From Nitzschia sp. DOCU1 (Eukaryota > Bacillariophyta > Bacillariophyceae > Bacillariales > Bacillariaceae): 64,000 bases of DNA. The position numbers and the translations under genes are program-made. How positions within the stretch are numbered: the stretch's first letter is position 1; every line of letters starts with the position of its first letter. The notes beneath the pieces were generated by a model. That model was not told the DNA's origin. It made no database searches and saw only the letters and a list, made by a program, of their open reading frames with translations. Shown here one piece after another: positions 53,580 through 62,429 of this stretch. The DNA is taken from positions 1,240,001 through 1,304,000 of the forward strand of contig OX595999.1 in the NCBI GenBank assembly GCA_951394045.1, written 5' to 3'.

Positions 53580-56177
53580 ATGAATGATTGTTGTTGCAAT
53601 TGTCGGAGGGAGCAGGTGCCACTTTTTGTCCACGCCTCCAGTGTATTTGATCGTAGGCGGAGCAAAAAGTATTGCTTGCTTCCGCCAAACAATGAACTGC
53701 CAGCAGTCATCATGTTATGCTTTGAGTGTGAATGCTATTTGCTGTCATCTGGAAAGCCAGTTCCTAAAGAGTATTGGCCAGCAATGGTTTGGGCATATCT
53801 TTGCCACAATTCCAGCAACTCCTCTTCTTTGCTACAAACGTCTCTTTGTCATCGTTGGGCGCTTATTCCACTTCCCTGGTGGAATTGGTGGTTATCTCAG
53901 GTTTGCACTCTTGGAGATGATTCTATTACTTTGCACAACCCTCCATCTTTATTCCAGGATAAAAGTACGGAAGCAAAAGATTTTGATGAAGCAATCATGA
54001 ATTTACGTTGGATGGACTTGGCTCAAGAAATGGATAAGCATCTGGCTTATCCTGAAGTTCGGTGTCCATGGGGCTGCAGTGAATTTTTACATCGTTGCAA
54101 CAAGCTGCCCCTAGAAGAATTTTTGTATCATCACAGCAACTGGACATTTGATTGCTATGGGGCAAGCACAGCCATGCCAAGGCGCTGGACTGATTGCATT
54201 CGTCCCGATTTTCCTAGCAGCGTCATTTTATTGGAAAATGTCAACTTCCTCTGTGCTCCAACAATTTGCATCACAGACCAAGGAGCTCAAATTTTGGCTT
54301 GCCGGAACCACACAAGTCGATCACGGGAAAGATATATTTATCCACCTGTCACAATGACAGGGACTCTTTTTACAGAAAGTTCCAACCAATTTTCTCCTGC
54401 TGTTTGCAGAAGCCGGACTTTGCGTCAAACTAAGCTTCACTATTTTTCAGACACATACCAAACAGGAATCCTACAGGGTGGCTATGATGGTATTGATTCA
54501 TCATACGTCACCAACAAAGGCAATCTGCGGCACTCAAACTCATTGGCTTTACTACGTGATTCCCTATCAATTCAAGGAAGAACTGATATTTGTGAATACG
54601 TTTGCCGACTAGGGCAAAACCCCTTTGATTTGGCGTATGTGCCTGAGAACATTGTTGAACGCAAATTAGCAGTGGCCCAGACTATGTTTTCTGATTTACC
54701 AGAAAGAGAAGAGCTGAAAGCTTCAACTTATGTAAGTCTCATTGATGCCATTGAACTTCAAGAGCAATCATACGATGCAAAGTCTCAAGGGATCATTGTC
54801 CACAATTCCAGTGGAGAGTCCACAGAAGTGTTGTTTGACCCACCCTGGCCTCGGCGACAACTTAGAGTTCATCCTTATGATGGGTTCGGTGAACGGTTTT
54901 TGAGAATAAAAGATCCAACCAAGAGTTGCGCTGGGTTTATTTTACTTGGTTTAATGACTGTGGTGGATGAGTTTTGGTCAATATTGGCAAGCAATGTCAA
55001 AAGTGATCAGGATTGGTTTGGTTGGTGGCTTGTTTTGGCTACTGAAAGTTTGAAGCTCCCTGGGCGAAAGCGAGGCAACCAAAGCAAGAAATTATTCCAT
55101 GTTGAACGTCCTCCACAAAGAGCCTTGGAAAGATTAGGTTTGCCAGATGGAAATTTTTCCATCCATCATTTTACTGATCTGTTTCAACGGCTCCCTGGCG
55201 TGAAAGTGACTCAGGGTGATTGGAGAGGGCATGAGGATGCCACTACCAATGTTTTCATTGTCTTGGAGCCAACAGATATCATCTTAGAGCACCGTACCTG
55301 GGAACTTTGGTGCTTGATTTTTAAAACAGCCTGTGCACAATGCCATGGGCAAAATGCGCGAAATGCGGAATCAAGCAACCAAATATCAATTTATGCACGT
55401 CATTCTAAGCAAGCATGGTGGTGCCAGCCAAGCCAGTCAAGTGATTTCAGTCGAAGTGCTGGGTTACCTAATTCTCTTGATGGTCTTCAGTTGGCAGTCT
55501 ACTGTCGTCAAATTGGGGACAGACAAGAAGAACTTCGGCGTCGCTACTTAAAGTGCCTTGGGGGGCAAAATATTTGTTACTGTGGTGTGCACATGGTAGC
55601 ACTGGTCACCAATGCGCATCCACAATTGACAGATGGCAGCATTGGTTGTGTTATTTTGGAACCGTTTGCTGAAGGAGGAAGGGGCATGCCTTCAACTTGT
55701 AGCAACAGAACAGCTTATGTGTGTCCTGAGAAGGGTTGCTCTATTGGGATCTGTGAAAATCATTGGGCAAATATAAGCAAGGAACAGTATCATCCATCCC
55801 AAGTATTTTTCATATCACAAGATGATTGTATTCTTGGAACAGAGGAAGAAATCATCCAAAATTCAGATGTCATTTTTGGCAGTGGCAGCTATACTGGTTT
55901 AGACCGTACACTCCTTGGTCCAACTGAGGCTCATGAATTGCCAACTGATCTCTTTGAGATGCACGATGAAGACAGAGAAAATTTGGTCGAAAGTTCCAAT
56001 GAGGAAGAGGATGAGGATGAGGATGAAGATGACAGAGGCATTATTCGTACAACCAATGCTGCTCGCCAGGCCATGGGTATAGATTTGCATGGTCCCGCTG
56101 ATGTGGTATCCTCCCCTTTTCACGTTCTTTTGAACATGCAAGGTCATCTTCTCATCCGAAAGCTCAAATTTCTATGA
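53580..56177 (+). CDS. Helitron-like protein, large N-terminal part (865 aa)
   Basis: The ORF opens with Cys pairs (MNDCCCNCRRE, LCFECECYL) that resemble a zinc finger, then PKEYWPAMVWAYL and VRCPWGCSEFLHRCNKLP, another Cys-rich motif. A long region without known motif follows, with a Cys-containing segment (CIGICENHW-like, around residue 720) and an acidic run (NEEEDEDEDEDD). The last 30 residues, FHVLLNMQGHLLIRK, match the start of the Helitron_like_N region. The frame then ends at TGA 56175-56177, while the domain continues in the next frame, so this is the N-terminal part of one longer protein. About 800 residues before the Helitron_like_N core is unusually long. Confidence 0.72.
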   Translation: MNDCCCNCRREQVPLFVHASSVFDRRRSKKYCLLPPNNELPAVIMLCFECECYLLSSGKPVPKEYWPAMVWAYLCHNSSNSSSLLQTSLCHRWALIPLPWWNWWLSQVCTLGDDSITLHNPPSLFQDKSTEAKDFDEAIMNLRWMDLAQEMDKHLAYPEVRCPWGCSEFLHRCNKLPLEEFLYHHSNWTFDCYGASTAMPRRWTDCIRPDFPSSVILLENVNFLCAPTICITDQGAQILACRNHTSRSRERYIYPPVTMTGTLFTESSNQFSPAVCRSRTLRQTKLHYFSDTYQTGILQGGYDGIDSSYVTNKGNLRHSNSLALLRDSLSIQGRTDICEYVCRLGQNPFDLAYVPENIVERKLAVAQTMFSDLPEREELKASTYVSLIDAIELQEQSYDAKSQGIIVHNSSGESTEVLFDPPWPRRQLRVHPYDGFGERFLRIKDPTKSCAGFILLGLMTVVDEFWSILASNVKSDQDWFGWWLVLATESLKLPGRKRGNQSKKLFHVERPPQRALERLGLPDGNFSIHHFTDLFQRLPGVKVTQGDWRGHEDATTNVFIVLEPTDIILEHRTWELWCLIFKTACAQCHGQNARNAESSNQISIYARHSKQAWWCQPSQSSDFSRSAGLPNSLDGLQLAVYCRQIGDRQEELRRRYLKCLGGQNICYCGVHMVALVTNAHPQLTDGSIGCVILEPFAEGGRGMPSTCSNRTAYVCPEKGCSIGICENHWANISKEQYHPSQVFFISQDDCILGTEEEIIQNSDVIFGSGSYTGLDRTLLGPTEAHELPTDLFEMHDEDRENLVESSNEEEDEDEDEDDRGIIRTTNAARQAMGIDLHGPADVVSSPFHVLLNMQGHLLIRKLKFL

Positions 56178-56612
56178 GCGAATTGTGTCAAGGTCAAAAG
56201 GACAAACTGTGCCACTGGTGTATGCAGAGGCTCTGTTGTTTCCTGATATCTTTTACTTCAACACCTGTGATGGATCTATCCTTGGTTCTTTGCCAACAGC
56301 ATTATGGACTGATGAGAGCACTTTGTCTCAATATGGAATTGCTTCCATGCGACAACATGGACAGAATCGCATTTTGGATCCATCCCATTTGTGCAGCACT
56401 GATCCACGATACCAATTTCTAACCTTTGATGTTCTTGTCAATCTGGGACTCAGAGGAAATGATAGCAGACTGATTCTACATCGAGGTTTTGCAGATAAAC
56501 AAGGGCAAGATGGGATTGCTTTTCAAAAAAATGAAAATGCAGAACTATACGGAGATTCCTCAGAGAATACCACCAATGTTCACAAACTTTCAGCCTTGCT
56601 TGGAGAGCGCCC
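56164..56612 (+). pseudogene. Helitron_like_N segment (frame +1 of the same protein)
   Basis: The continuation reads SSNFYERIVSRSKGQTVPLV and YAEALLFPDIFYFN, the conserved core of the Helitron N-terminal domain (ERIV ... PLxYxEAxLFPxIFY). It goes on with GNDSRLILHRGF and HKLSALLGERP. There is no start codon for this frame at the junction, so it depends on a frameshift or deletion at about 56155-56168. It ends at a run of nine C (56610-56618), where the frame changes again. Confidence 0.75.
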
Positions 56613-57271
56613 CCCCCCATTATTTTTTCACCCAGTCTTGCAACCAAAAAACTTGCCATGGTCTCAAGGTTCTCAGGGAGTGGACAACATCAAGTATTGC
56701 GATGGACCTAGTTTCCCAAAAGTATGGTGTGACAATGGAAGAAGCATGTTTTTTCCTGCGGGCATCCGCTGCTCCTTTTGTACTTCGAAGTTGGAATGAG
56801 GTCAGCCTGTTATGGATGAAATATATTGTATACTCTGTTGAGGCACCTTTGCATGAAATTGAATGGGCATGGTGGCGACATGAGTTTCAAGAGAAACAGG
56901 GCAACCCAAGCCACATACATGCAATCCTACGAACTAAAGTTGACATCTCTACTCCACAAGGCTTGAAGGAGGTTCTGTACAAAATTCGAGGGTGCTTGGC
57001 TGATCTCATTCAGTACAATGAAATTGATACCCTTAAAACTGAAGGTTTCATCTCTTCCTCTTTACAGTTGCAAGAAATTTTATCTGATGCTGAAGCATAT
57101 TTGGGCCACCGACACCATGAACGGTGTATGGTTCCCAAGATGGATATCAGTGGGGAAACTCACTTGGTTTGCAAAGTACCTCATAATTTCTTTTTGACGG
57201 ATCAACCACAAAACCATACTATTCAACCTGTCCAAGTCCACCATTCCCCACCATTCCAAAGAAAGTTGTGA
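56613..57271 (+). pseudogene. HUH Rep segment (frame +2 of the same protein)
   Basis: After the C run the sequence continues with HYFFTQSCNQKTCHGLKVLR, the usual 'F-T-x-x-C-N' Rep block, then RSWNEVSLLWMKYIVYS and the HUH motif GNPSHIHAIL (His-Ile-His codons at 56912-56920), the metal-binding part of a rolling-circle nuclease. A Cys/His block (GHRHHERCMVP) follows. This frame ends at TGA 57269-57271; a match to the next frame starts about 25 nt earlier, at a CCCC run. Confidence 0.8.
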
Positions 57272-57275
57272 GATT

Positions 57276-60200
57276 TTGCGACTCCTATCAATGATGGAGG
57301 GGGACCAGATTACTGAGAAGATGTTAAAAGCAGAACGCCACATTCCACGGTGTTCCAAAACAGAGACTCCATTCTCCCCCACCAATGGAAAACTTTTTAT
57401 CTGCTTCCCCAGTTCCCAAAATTTGCAGTTTACTACAGGATACAGTGTTTCAGCCTATTTGGCTAAATATGTGGCAGAACTTGATGAAGTTGCTATTATC
57501 AAGTTAACTCCCCCATGCCCCCAAGGAAGTGAATCAAACAGCACAATTCCAGAAGCAAGCAATTTCAATGGAACATACACTGCCCTGCATAATACTAAAA
57601 TTTCTTCATGGAAGAAAATGGCACATAAAACGAAAAGCAATATACAAACTGGTCATGGCCGAGCTTTAACCCAAATGGAATGTTTAACTGTCATTCAAGG
57701 TAATCCTCTTGTCACAAGCACGATTCGATTCATACACATGCCAACGTGCCCCCGAGAATATCGAGCAGCCATGTTTAATCGTGTCATGGGGTCTGGGCTA
57801 CGTCCACAAGACATGCAAGCAGTATTGGCCGTGACTGGACAGACAGCCCGAGCAGCAATAACAAATTTCCCCCAAAGAAGATTGTTCACTGAGCACCAAT
57901 TGGCCACAATCCAAGATGAACTCAGAGCACCATTATCAACCGATGCTACGACATACTTTAGCATGCGTCCTCCGGAGCTAAGGTTTGTCACAGAACAACG
58001 AAACTATTTGCGCTGGTTTGAACGGGAAACAGTTGTTCCCCTTTTTGACCCACAAGTGTCCGTTCAATACATCAAAAAGAAAATTCATATTTCTCTAGAG
58101 GAAAGCGAGTGGCTGGATGGTTTCAATGTCAAATTGCGCTTGCGACCGATTGCGATTAATGAACTCTTGCCCTATGCCCAAAGGGCCAACGTCACTCTTT
58201 TTGGTGGTAATACTGCAAAACAAGAAATGATTGCACTTTTGCTCAAGATCCAGCGTCTTTATGATCATTTTGTCAGTGGAACAGTTCCTATTCGCCTTCC
58301 TGCTCTTCCTAGAGCCCAAAGAGATTTTCAACTTATCAGAGACAGATTTCTTTCGCTCAAGCTAAACCAGGTTTTGCCGGTTGTATGGCATACCCCTGTG
58401 TACCCAAAGAACCGAAATCGTTTTTTGATTCATCTTCTCCTTGCAATGGGAAGTTTTGAAACTGAATATGAGCTGATGCTGAGTGGCAGCATACGTGCAG
58501 CCTTCATACATGCCAAGTTGTATAACCCAGCAAGAGCCGATGCATCTGTTGCAGATTTAACCTCACGATATGTCCGAGAGTTTCTTGCAATTCAACCAGG
58601 CTCCACTTTTCAATTTGACCGGAATCTTTGTTTGGCATATACTACTTTGAAAGATGTTTTATGTGGAACATCCATTGAGACCCCTCCACTTCCCTCTGTT
58701 TTACATAGTCATATGGTTGAGGAAACTTTGTCATCAACGCAAAAGTTTCACAAGACTCAACGTTCTCTTTTCATTGATGTTCTTTGGAATGACCTAGCTG
58801 CTGGTGGTCACCAGAATATTTTGCCAAACAAAGAAGACATTTTGAGGGCGAGGAACAATCCAACCGCTATTGACACTACTGTTTTTTATCCGCCCCCTTG
58901 TTCATTTGACCAAAATGCAGCCTCGTACACAGAACAACGTCGCACTTTGCTGGCAATGAAGAATGAAATTGACTCATATATAGACCCAACAAAAAACCAC
59001 AGAAACTTTGTTGTGGTGGGTGGTCCAGGAGCAGGAAAAACTACTGTATGCGAAATGGCCACTCTTTATGCTATGTGCAAGGGCCTCAATGGCATTGCTA
59101 CAAGCATAGTGGCAGAACGAGCTAAACAATTGGGTGGTATTCATATTCATCGCTTTGCATGCATGAAAGCTTCAGGATCTAATTTGACACCTGGACGACT
59201 AGCCGAGAATGCAATTGCTGCCTTATATCGCCACCCAGATCTTTTGTATCTTTGGCAGGCATTGGATTTCATCTATATTGATGAACTTGGATTGCTCTCT
59301 GCAGAGTTGCTTGCAACTCTTGACATGATATCCCGGTATGTGAAGCACAGTGCTTTGTTCATGGGTGGCATGCTGGTACTAGCTTCTGAAGATATCTTGC
59401 AGCTTATGCCTTGGGAGGGCACCCCAGTTATGATGTCCATCAACATGATAGCTGAATTCAGATTTCAAGAGTTGCGCGAATCAGTACGGGCAGCCAATTG
59501 TCCTGCGTTGAGGGAAATCTGTGCTCTCACCCGGAACACCACTTGGTCAGATGCAGAGGTTGATCGATTCATCCATCTCATTTGTACCAATTGTACATTT
59601 ATATCGGGCCTTGCCGACTCAAGCATTCCTGAAGATGCTGTTTTCATTTTTGGACGACGTGAACCATGCATGCAGGTTGAGAAATTGATGCTACATCGTC
59701 TCCGTAGGAGCTCCACTCCACTTGTTATTTCTGAAGCAACTGATGAAGAGTCAACCACTGCTGGTAATTGGCATCCTGCAGCCCTACCTGTCGTCAAGAA
59801 ACTTTCTAGACAAAACAAGCGTAAGCAACAATTGGTGTTCTATCAAAATGCTCGGTTTGAGTTTTGTCATAATGACAAATATTTTCAACAGGGTCAGCTG
59901 GCAATTCTGCTAGATCTGCAGGAAGGAAAAATTCTTGCCAAGGCTCCTATTCATGTTTGGGCTGCTCCCCCAGGCTGCAAAGATTTTCCTCCTTTGGAAT
60001 TTTTCACCCAAAACGCGCTGATGGATAGAGGTTGGAAACGAGTCAGTGTTTCCTACACCACATCACAAAATGAAACAGTTTTCCGGGGTATTCAGGCTAG
60101 ACGAACACAATACGGCCTCAAACCAAGAGTGGCAGCAACCATTCACAGCAGTATGGGTTCTACCTTATCATCTGTTGTAACCCAAGTCACCAATGCTGAT

Positions 60201-60818
60201 GATGGTTATGAATACACATTGTGGGAAGCTGCACAGGTTGTAGTGCTTTTAAGTCGAACTCGAATGGCGAAAGATATCTACTTTGTTGGGGATCCTGTGA
60301 AAGTGGCGGAAAATCTACTCCAGGTGCTACAAATGACAAACAGATTCCTCCCTTATATCAGACAGCTTCTCAACCAACTTACAAATGAAAATACAAATCT
60401 GGCAATTGTTCAAAATCCATGCATGTTCCGGCCCTGCGATGCTCAACTTCCAGCAGCTGGCCATGGCATTGTGTACGAACTAGTGTCAACAAGAGACACA
60501 AATGTCATGTATATTGGCGAAACACATAACATACGGCGTCGCTTGGCACAACACAACAGTGGTGATGGGTCAGCAGCAACCAGACAACACTTTCTCCAAC
60601 CATGGGCAGTGTATGCAATAGTTGTTGGGTTTGCTTCCAAGCGGGAACGGCAGGCATTTGAGAGTATATGGAAATTGAAAGCACGTTCCAGAAGACGGCA
60701 CCTAGCTTTCGATGCAGATTCTCTTCTCCATGTTGGACATCAAATGGCAGAAGAATGGAATTCAACAAGGCGAACAAGCCTTCGCATAATTCGTTGTGGA
60801 AATATCACTACAAACTAA
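57276..60818 (+). CDS. Rep C-terminus, PIF1-like helicase and GIY-YIG nuclease (1180 aa)
   Basis: Residues 54-72 (TTGYSVSAYLAKYVAELDE) carry the two-Tyr Y-x-x-K-Y motif of Helitron Reps. The superfamily-1 helicase core begins near residue 575: Walker A GGPGAGKTT (about 582), Walker B FIYIDELGL (about 665), a variant motif III (ASEDILQLMP), ATIHSSMGSTLSSV and VVLLSRTRMAKDIY. The C-terminal 110 residues are an SLX1/UvrC-like GIY-YIG nuclease: GIVYELVS, VMYIGETHNIRRRLAQHNSG with the catalytic Arg, and RQAFESIWKLKARSRR with the catalytic Glu. All key residues of both enzymes look intact. The first codon here is TTG and only marks the open frame; translation must come from the upstream frames. Confidence 0.87.
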   Translation: MRLLSMMEGDQITEKMLKAERHIPRCSKTETPFSPTNGKLFICFPSSQNLQFTTGYSVSAYLAKYVAELDEVAIIKLTPPCPQGSESNSTIPEASNFNGTYTALHNTKISSWKKMAHKTKSNIQTGHGRALTQMECLTVIQGNPLVTSTIRFIHMPTCPREYRAAMFNRVMGSGLRPQDMQAVLAVTGQTARAAITNFPQRRLFTEHQLATIQDELRAPLSTDATTYFSMRPPELRFVTEQRNYLRWFERETVVPLFDPQVSVQYIKKKIHISLEESEWLDGFNVKLRLRPIAINELLPYAQRANVTLFGGNTAKQEMIALLLKIQRLYDHFVSGTVPIRLPALPRAQRDFQLIRDRFLSLKLNQVLPVVWHTPVYPKNRNRFLIHLLLAMGSFETEYELMLSGSIRAAFIHAKLYNPARADASVADLTSRYVREFLAIQPGSTFQFDRNLCLAYTTLKDVLCGTSIETPPLPSVLHSHMVEETLSSTQKFHKTQRSLFIDVLWNDLAAGGHQNILPNKEDILRARNNPTAIDTTVFYPPPCSFDQNAASYTEQRRTLLAMKNEIDSYIDPTKNHRNFVVVGGPGAGKTTVCEMATLYAMCKGLNGIATSIVAERAKQLGGIHIHRFACMKASGSNLTPGRLAENAIAALYRHPDLLYLWQALDFIYIDELGLLSAELLATLDMISRYVKHSALFMGGMLVLASEDILQLMPWEGTPVMMSINMIAEFRFQELRESVRAANCPALREICALTRNTTWSDAEVDRFIHLICTNCTFISGLADSSIPEDAVFIFGRREPCMQVEKLMLHRLRRSSTPLVISEATDEESTTAGNWHPAALPVVKKLSRQNKRKQQLVFYQNARFEFCHNDKYFQQGQLAILLDLQEGKILAKAPIHVWAAPPGCKDFPPLEFFTQNALMDRGWKRVSVSYTTSQNETVFRGIQARRTQYGLKPRVAATIHSSMGSTLSSVVTQVTNADDGYEYTLWEAAQVVVLLSRTRMAKDIYFVGDPVKVAENLLQVLQMTNRFLPYIRQLLNQLTNENTNLAIVQNPCMFRPCDAQLPAAGHGIVYELVSTRDTNVMYIGETHNIRRRLAQHNSGDGSAATRQHFLQPWAVYAIVVGFASKRERQAFESIWKLKARSRRRHLAFDADSLLHVGHQMAEEWNSTRRTSLRIIRCGNITTN

Positions 60819-61111
60819 GTAGAACCAAGAATATTTACATGCTAAAGCAATTTTCCTAGAGCACTAGTAAAAATGAAAGATTCTGTCTTCCAAATATTGA
60901 TGCAGCTGGCCTTGTTGGAAGCAAGTTCCTCCTAATGTTGTCATAAAGAGTGGGGACAAAGTAAGCATATTTCATTTTTGAATACCTTTTGACTTAAATT
61001 CTTCTTGTAATATCGTTGTTTTTTCCAATGTTTTTTTTTAATATTTATGGATGATTATCATAGGAGTGCTACGCTCTTTCATTTCTTCTTCTCACAACTT
61101 CCAACACCAAC

Positions 61112-61696
61112 ATGTCTCTCAATTCCATCCAGCTAGAATCATCTCTTATCCAGGCCAAAACTAATGAAGTCAATGATGGGTTAACCTATCATGGCCTTTG
61201 TGTAGTTCACGGCGAATCATGGGCTGACTCAGTGGAGTTAAACAAGGATGCTGAGCCAACTACTATTTTTGTACAGACAACCCTACAAAACGTATGTCTC
61301 TCTGTGCTATTCTGCAAAGCACCACTGACCATCTGATATAATGTCTTTGTTCTACTATTTTGCTTTCAGGAACACAAGCATAAGGGCAAGTGGGCACCCT
61401 GTTTTGGATGCTACAACTGCGGCAAAACTAGACTTTCACTTGTGCAGTTACTACATCATAAGTGTTGGGAAGAAGAAACTGTTATCAACACATCATTTTG
61501 TGAAGAAAACACCAACCCAAAATTGTCTTATCAGCATCCACGCAATACTATTGCTATTCACAATTCAAATCCGACTTTATCAACTGTAACCATACGTATT
61601 ACACCAGCTTCATTGGAACAAGGAGATTATTCTCTACAACTTGGTGAGGACCAAACATCTCAAACATTCAAGCACTTTTGTTTCTTCCACCTATAA
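61112..61696 (+). CDS. Zinc-motif protein of 168 aa, spliced
   Basis: Two exons, 61112-61291 and 61370-61696, with a 78-nt intron (AAC/GTATGT ... CTTTCAG/GAA) in phase 0. Without splicing the first exon stops soon after the donor. The joined protein has CFGCYNCGKTRLS followed by LLHHKCWEE, a possible Cys/His zinc site, and a C-terminal beta-rich part (STVTIRITPASLEQGDYSLQ). I do not recognise the family. It lies between the RepHel stop and the right repeat array, so it appears to be cargo of the Helitron-like element. A clean intron argues for past selection on it. Confidence 0.6.
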
Positions 61697-61909
61697 AAAA
61701 ACACAAGCCTCTAGCAAAGTATCAGCTCGTTCTACTGAACAAACAACAGTTGGCCTTAAATTTGTTCCACCGGAATCAAAAGCAACTGCACGATTGGCGT
61801 ATCCGGCAGAAGCTTATTAAAGGGAACATCATCTTCTTTAGTTTTATGACACAGAATGTTCACATGTCAAATCATAGCCACATTGAATTCCACGACCTCA
61901 TATTATAGC

Positions 61910-62160
61910 ACCCATTATTGCCGCTTCGATAGTATGAGATCTCAAAAAGCACCGCAATGGCAGCAAGAACAGTAGTGCGTAATCTATCATAGCAACAACG
62001 GTAGCGTGAGAAGTGGGTGATCTTGGAAAGCATGGCAACAGCGTGGCCAGCAACAACGCACGTAATCTTGAGTAGCAATGGCTGCGAAAGAGGGTCGTTG
62101 ATAGTGCCAGATCTCAACAGCATGGCAACGACAGCGAGTTGATCTCTGGAGTTAATTATC
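61910..62160 (-). repeat. Right repeat array (inverted relative to left array)
   Basis: Read on the minus strand it repeats words of the left array: GCTGCCATTGCGGTGCTTTT versus GCTGCCGTTGCCGTGCTTCC, then CATACTATC versus TGTACTATC, and GCTACTCAAGATTA versus GCTGCTCAAGATTA. Internal units are degenerate, with CATGCTTTCCAAGATCAC and CATGCTGTTGAGATCTGG. Confidence 0.72.
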
Positions 62161-62177
62161 ATCTGCAAATTGGTGAC

Positions 62178-62242
62178 AAAACATAGACTATGTTTTCCTC
62201 TAAACACCTAAGCGCTTGTTTCCCCGTAGGGGAAAGAAGCGC
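62178..62242 (+). repeat. Paired palindromes at the putative Helitron 3' end
   Basis: AAAACATAG-A-CTATGTTTT (62178-62196) is a perfect 9-bp stem. GCGCTTGTTTCCCC-GTA-GGGGAAAGAAGCGC (62212-62242) is a 14-bp stem with one mismatch and a 3-nt loop. The second is the type of compact hairpin found close to Helitron 3' ends and lies just outside the right array. Confidence 0.85.
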
Positions 62243-62429
62243 GTTTCCATATTCGAACAACAAATTGTCATAGTTTTTGTTTTTATCTGCCAATTCCTTG
62301 TGTGCAGCACTAAACGCCATTCATGATATTTCTGTCTTTTAACAAACTCTCAGCCTGAATAAAATCAAAAATAAAATCTACTTTGCTCTTCTCTGCAACT
62401 CTATTGACCCTTGCTGTCACAAAATAGCA

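Larger units (their letters stand above)
51990..62242 (+). mobile_element. Helitron-superfamily element with Rep-helicase-GIY-YIG protein
   Basis: A roughly 10-kb unit whose core is a HUH Rep plus PIF1-like helicase coded at 53580-60818 on the plus strand. Diverged repeat arrays lie in inverted orientation at about 52000-52310 and 61910-62160, followed on the right by two palindromes (62178-62196 and 62212-62242). A 3' GC-rich hairpin is a hallmark of Helitrons, and subterminal inverted repeats are known from the Helentron/Helitron2 branch. Cargo: a RING protein, a basic protein and a zinc-motif protein. Exact termini are not fixed: I see no CTRR 3' end right after the hairpin. The RepHel frame is broken three times, so this copy is probably not autonomous. 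Confidence 0.7.
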
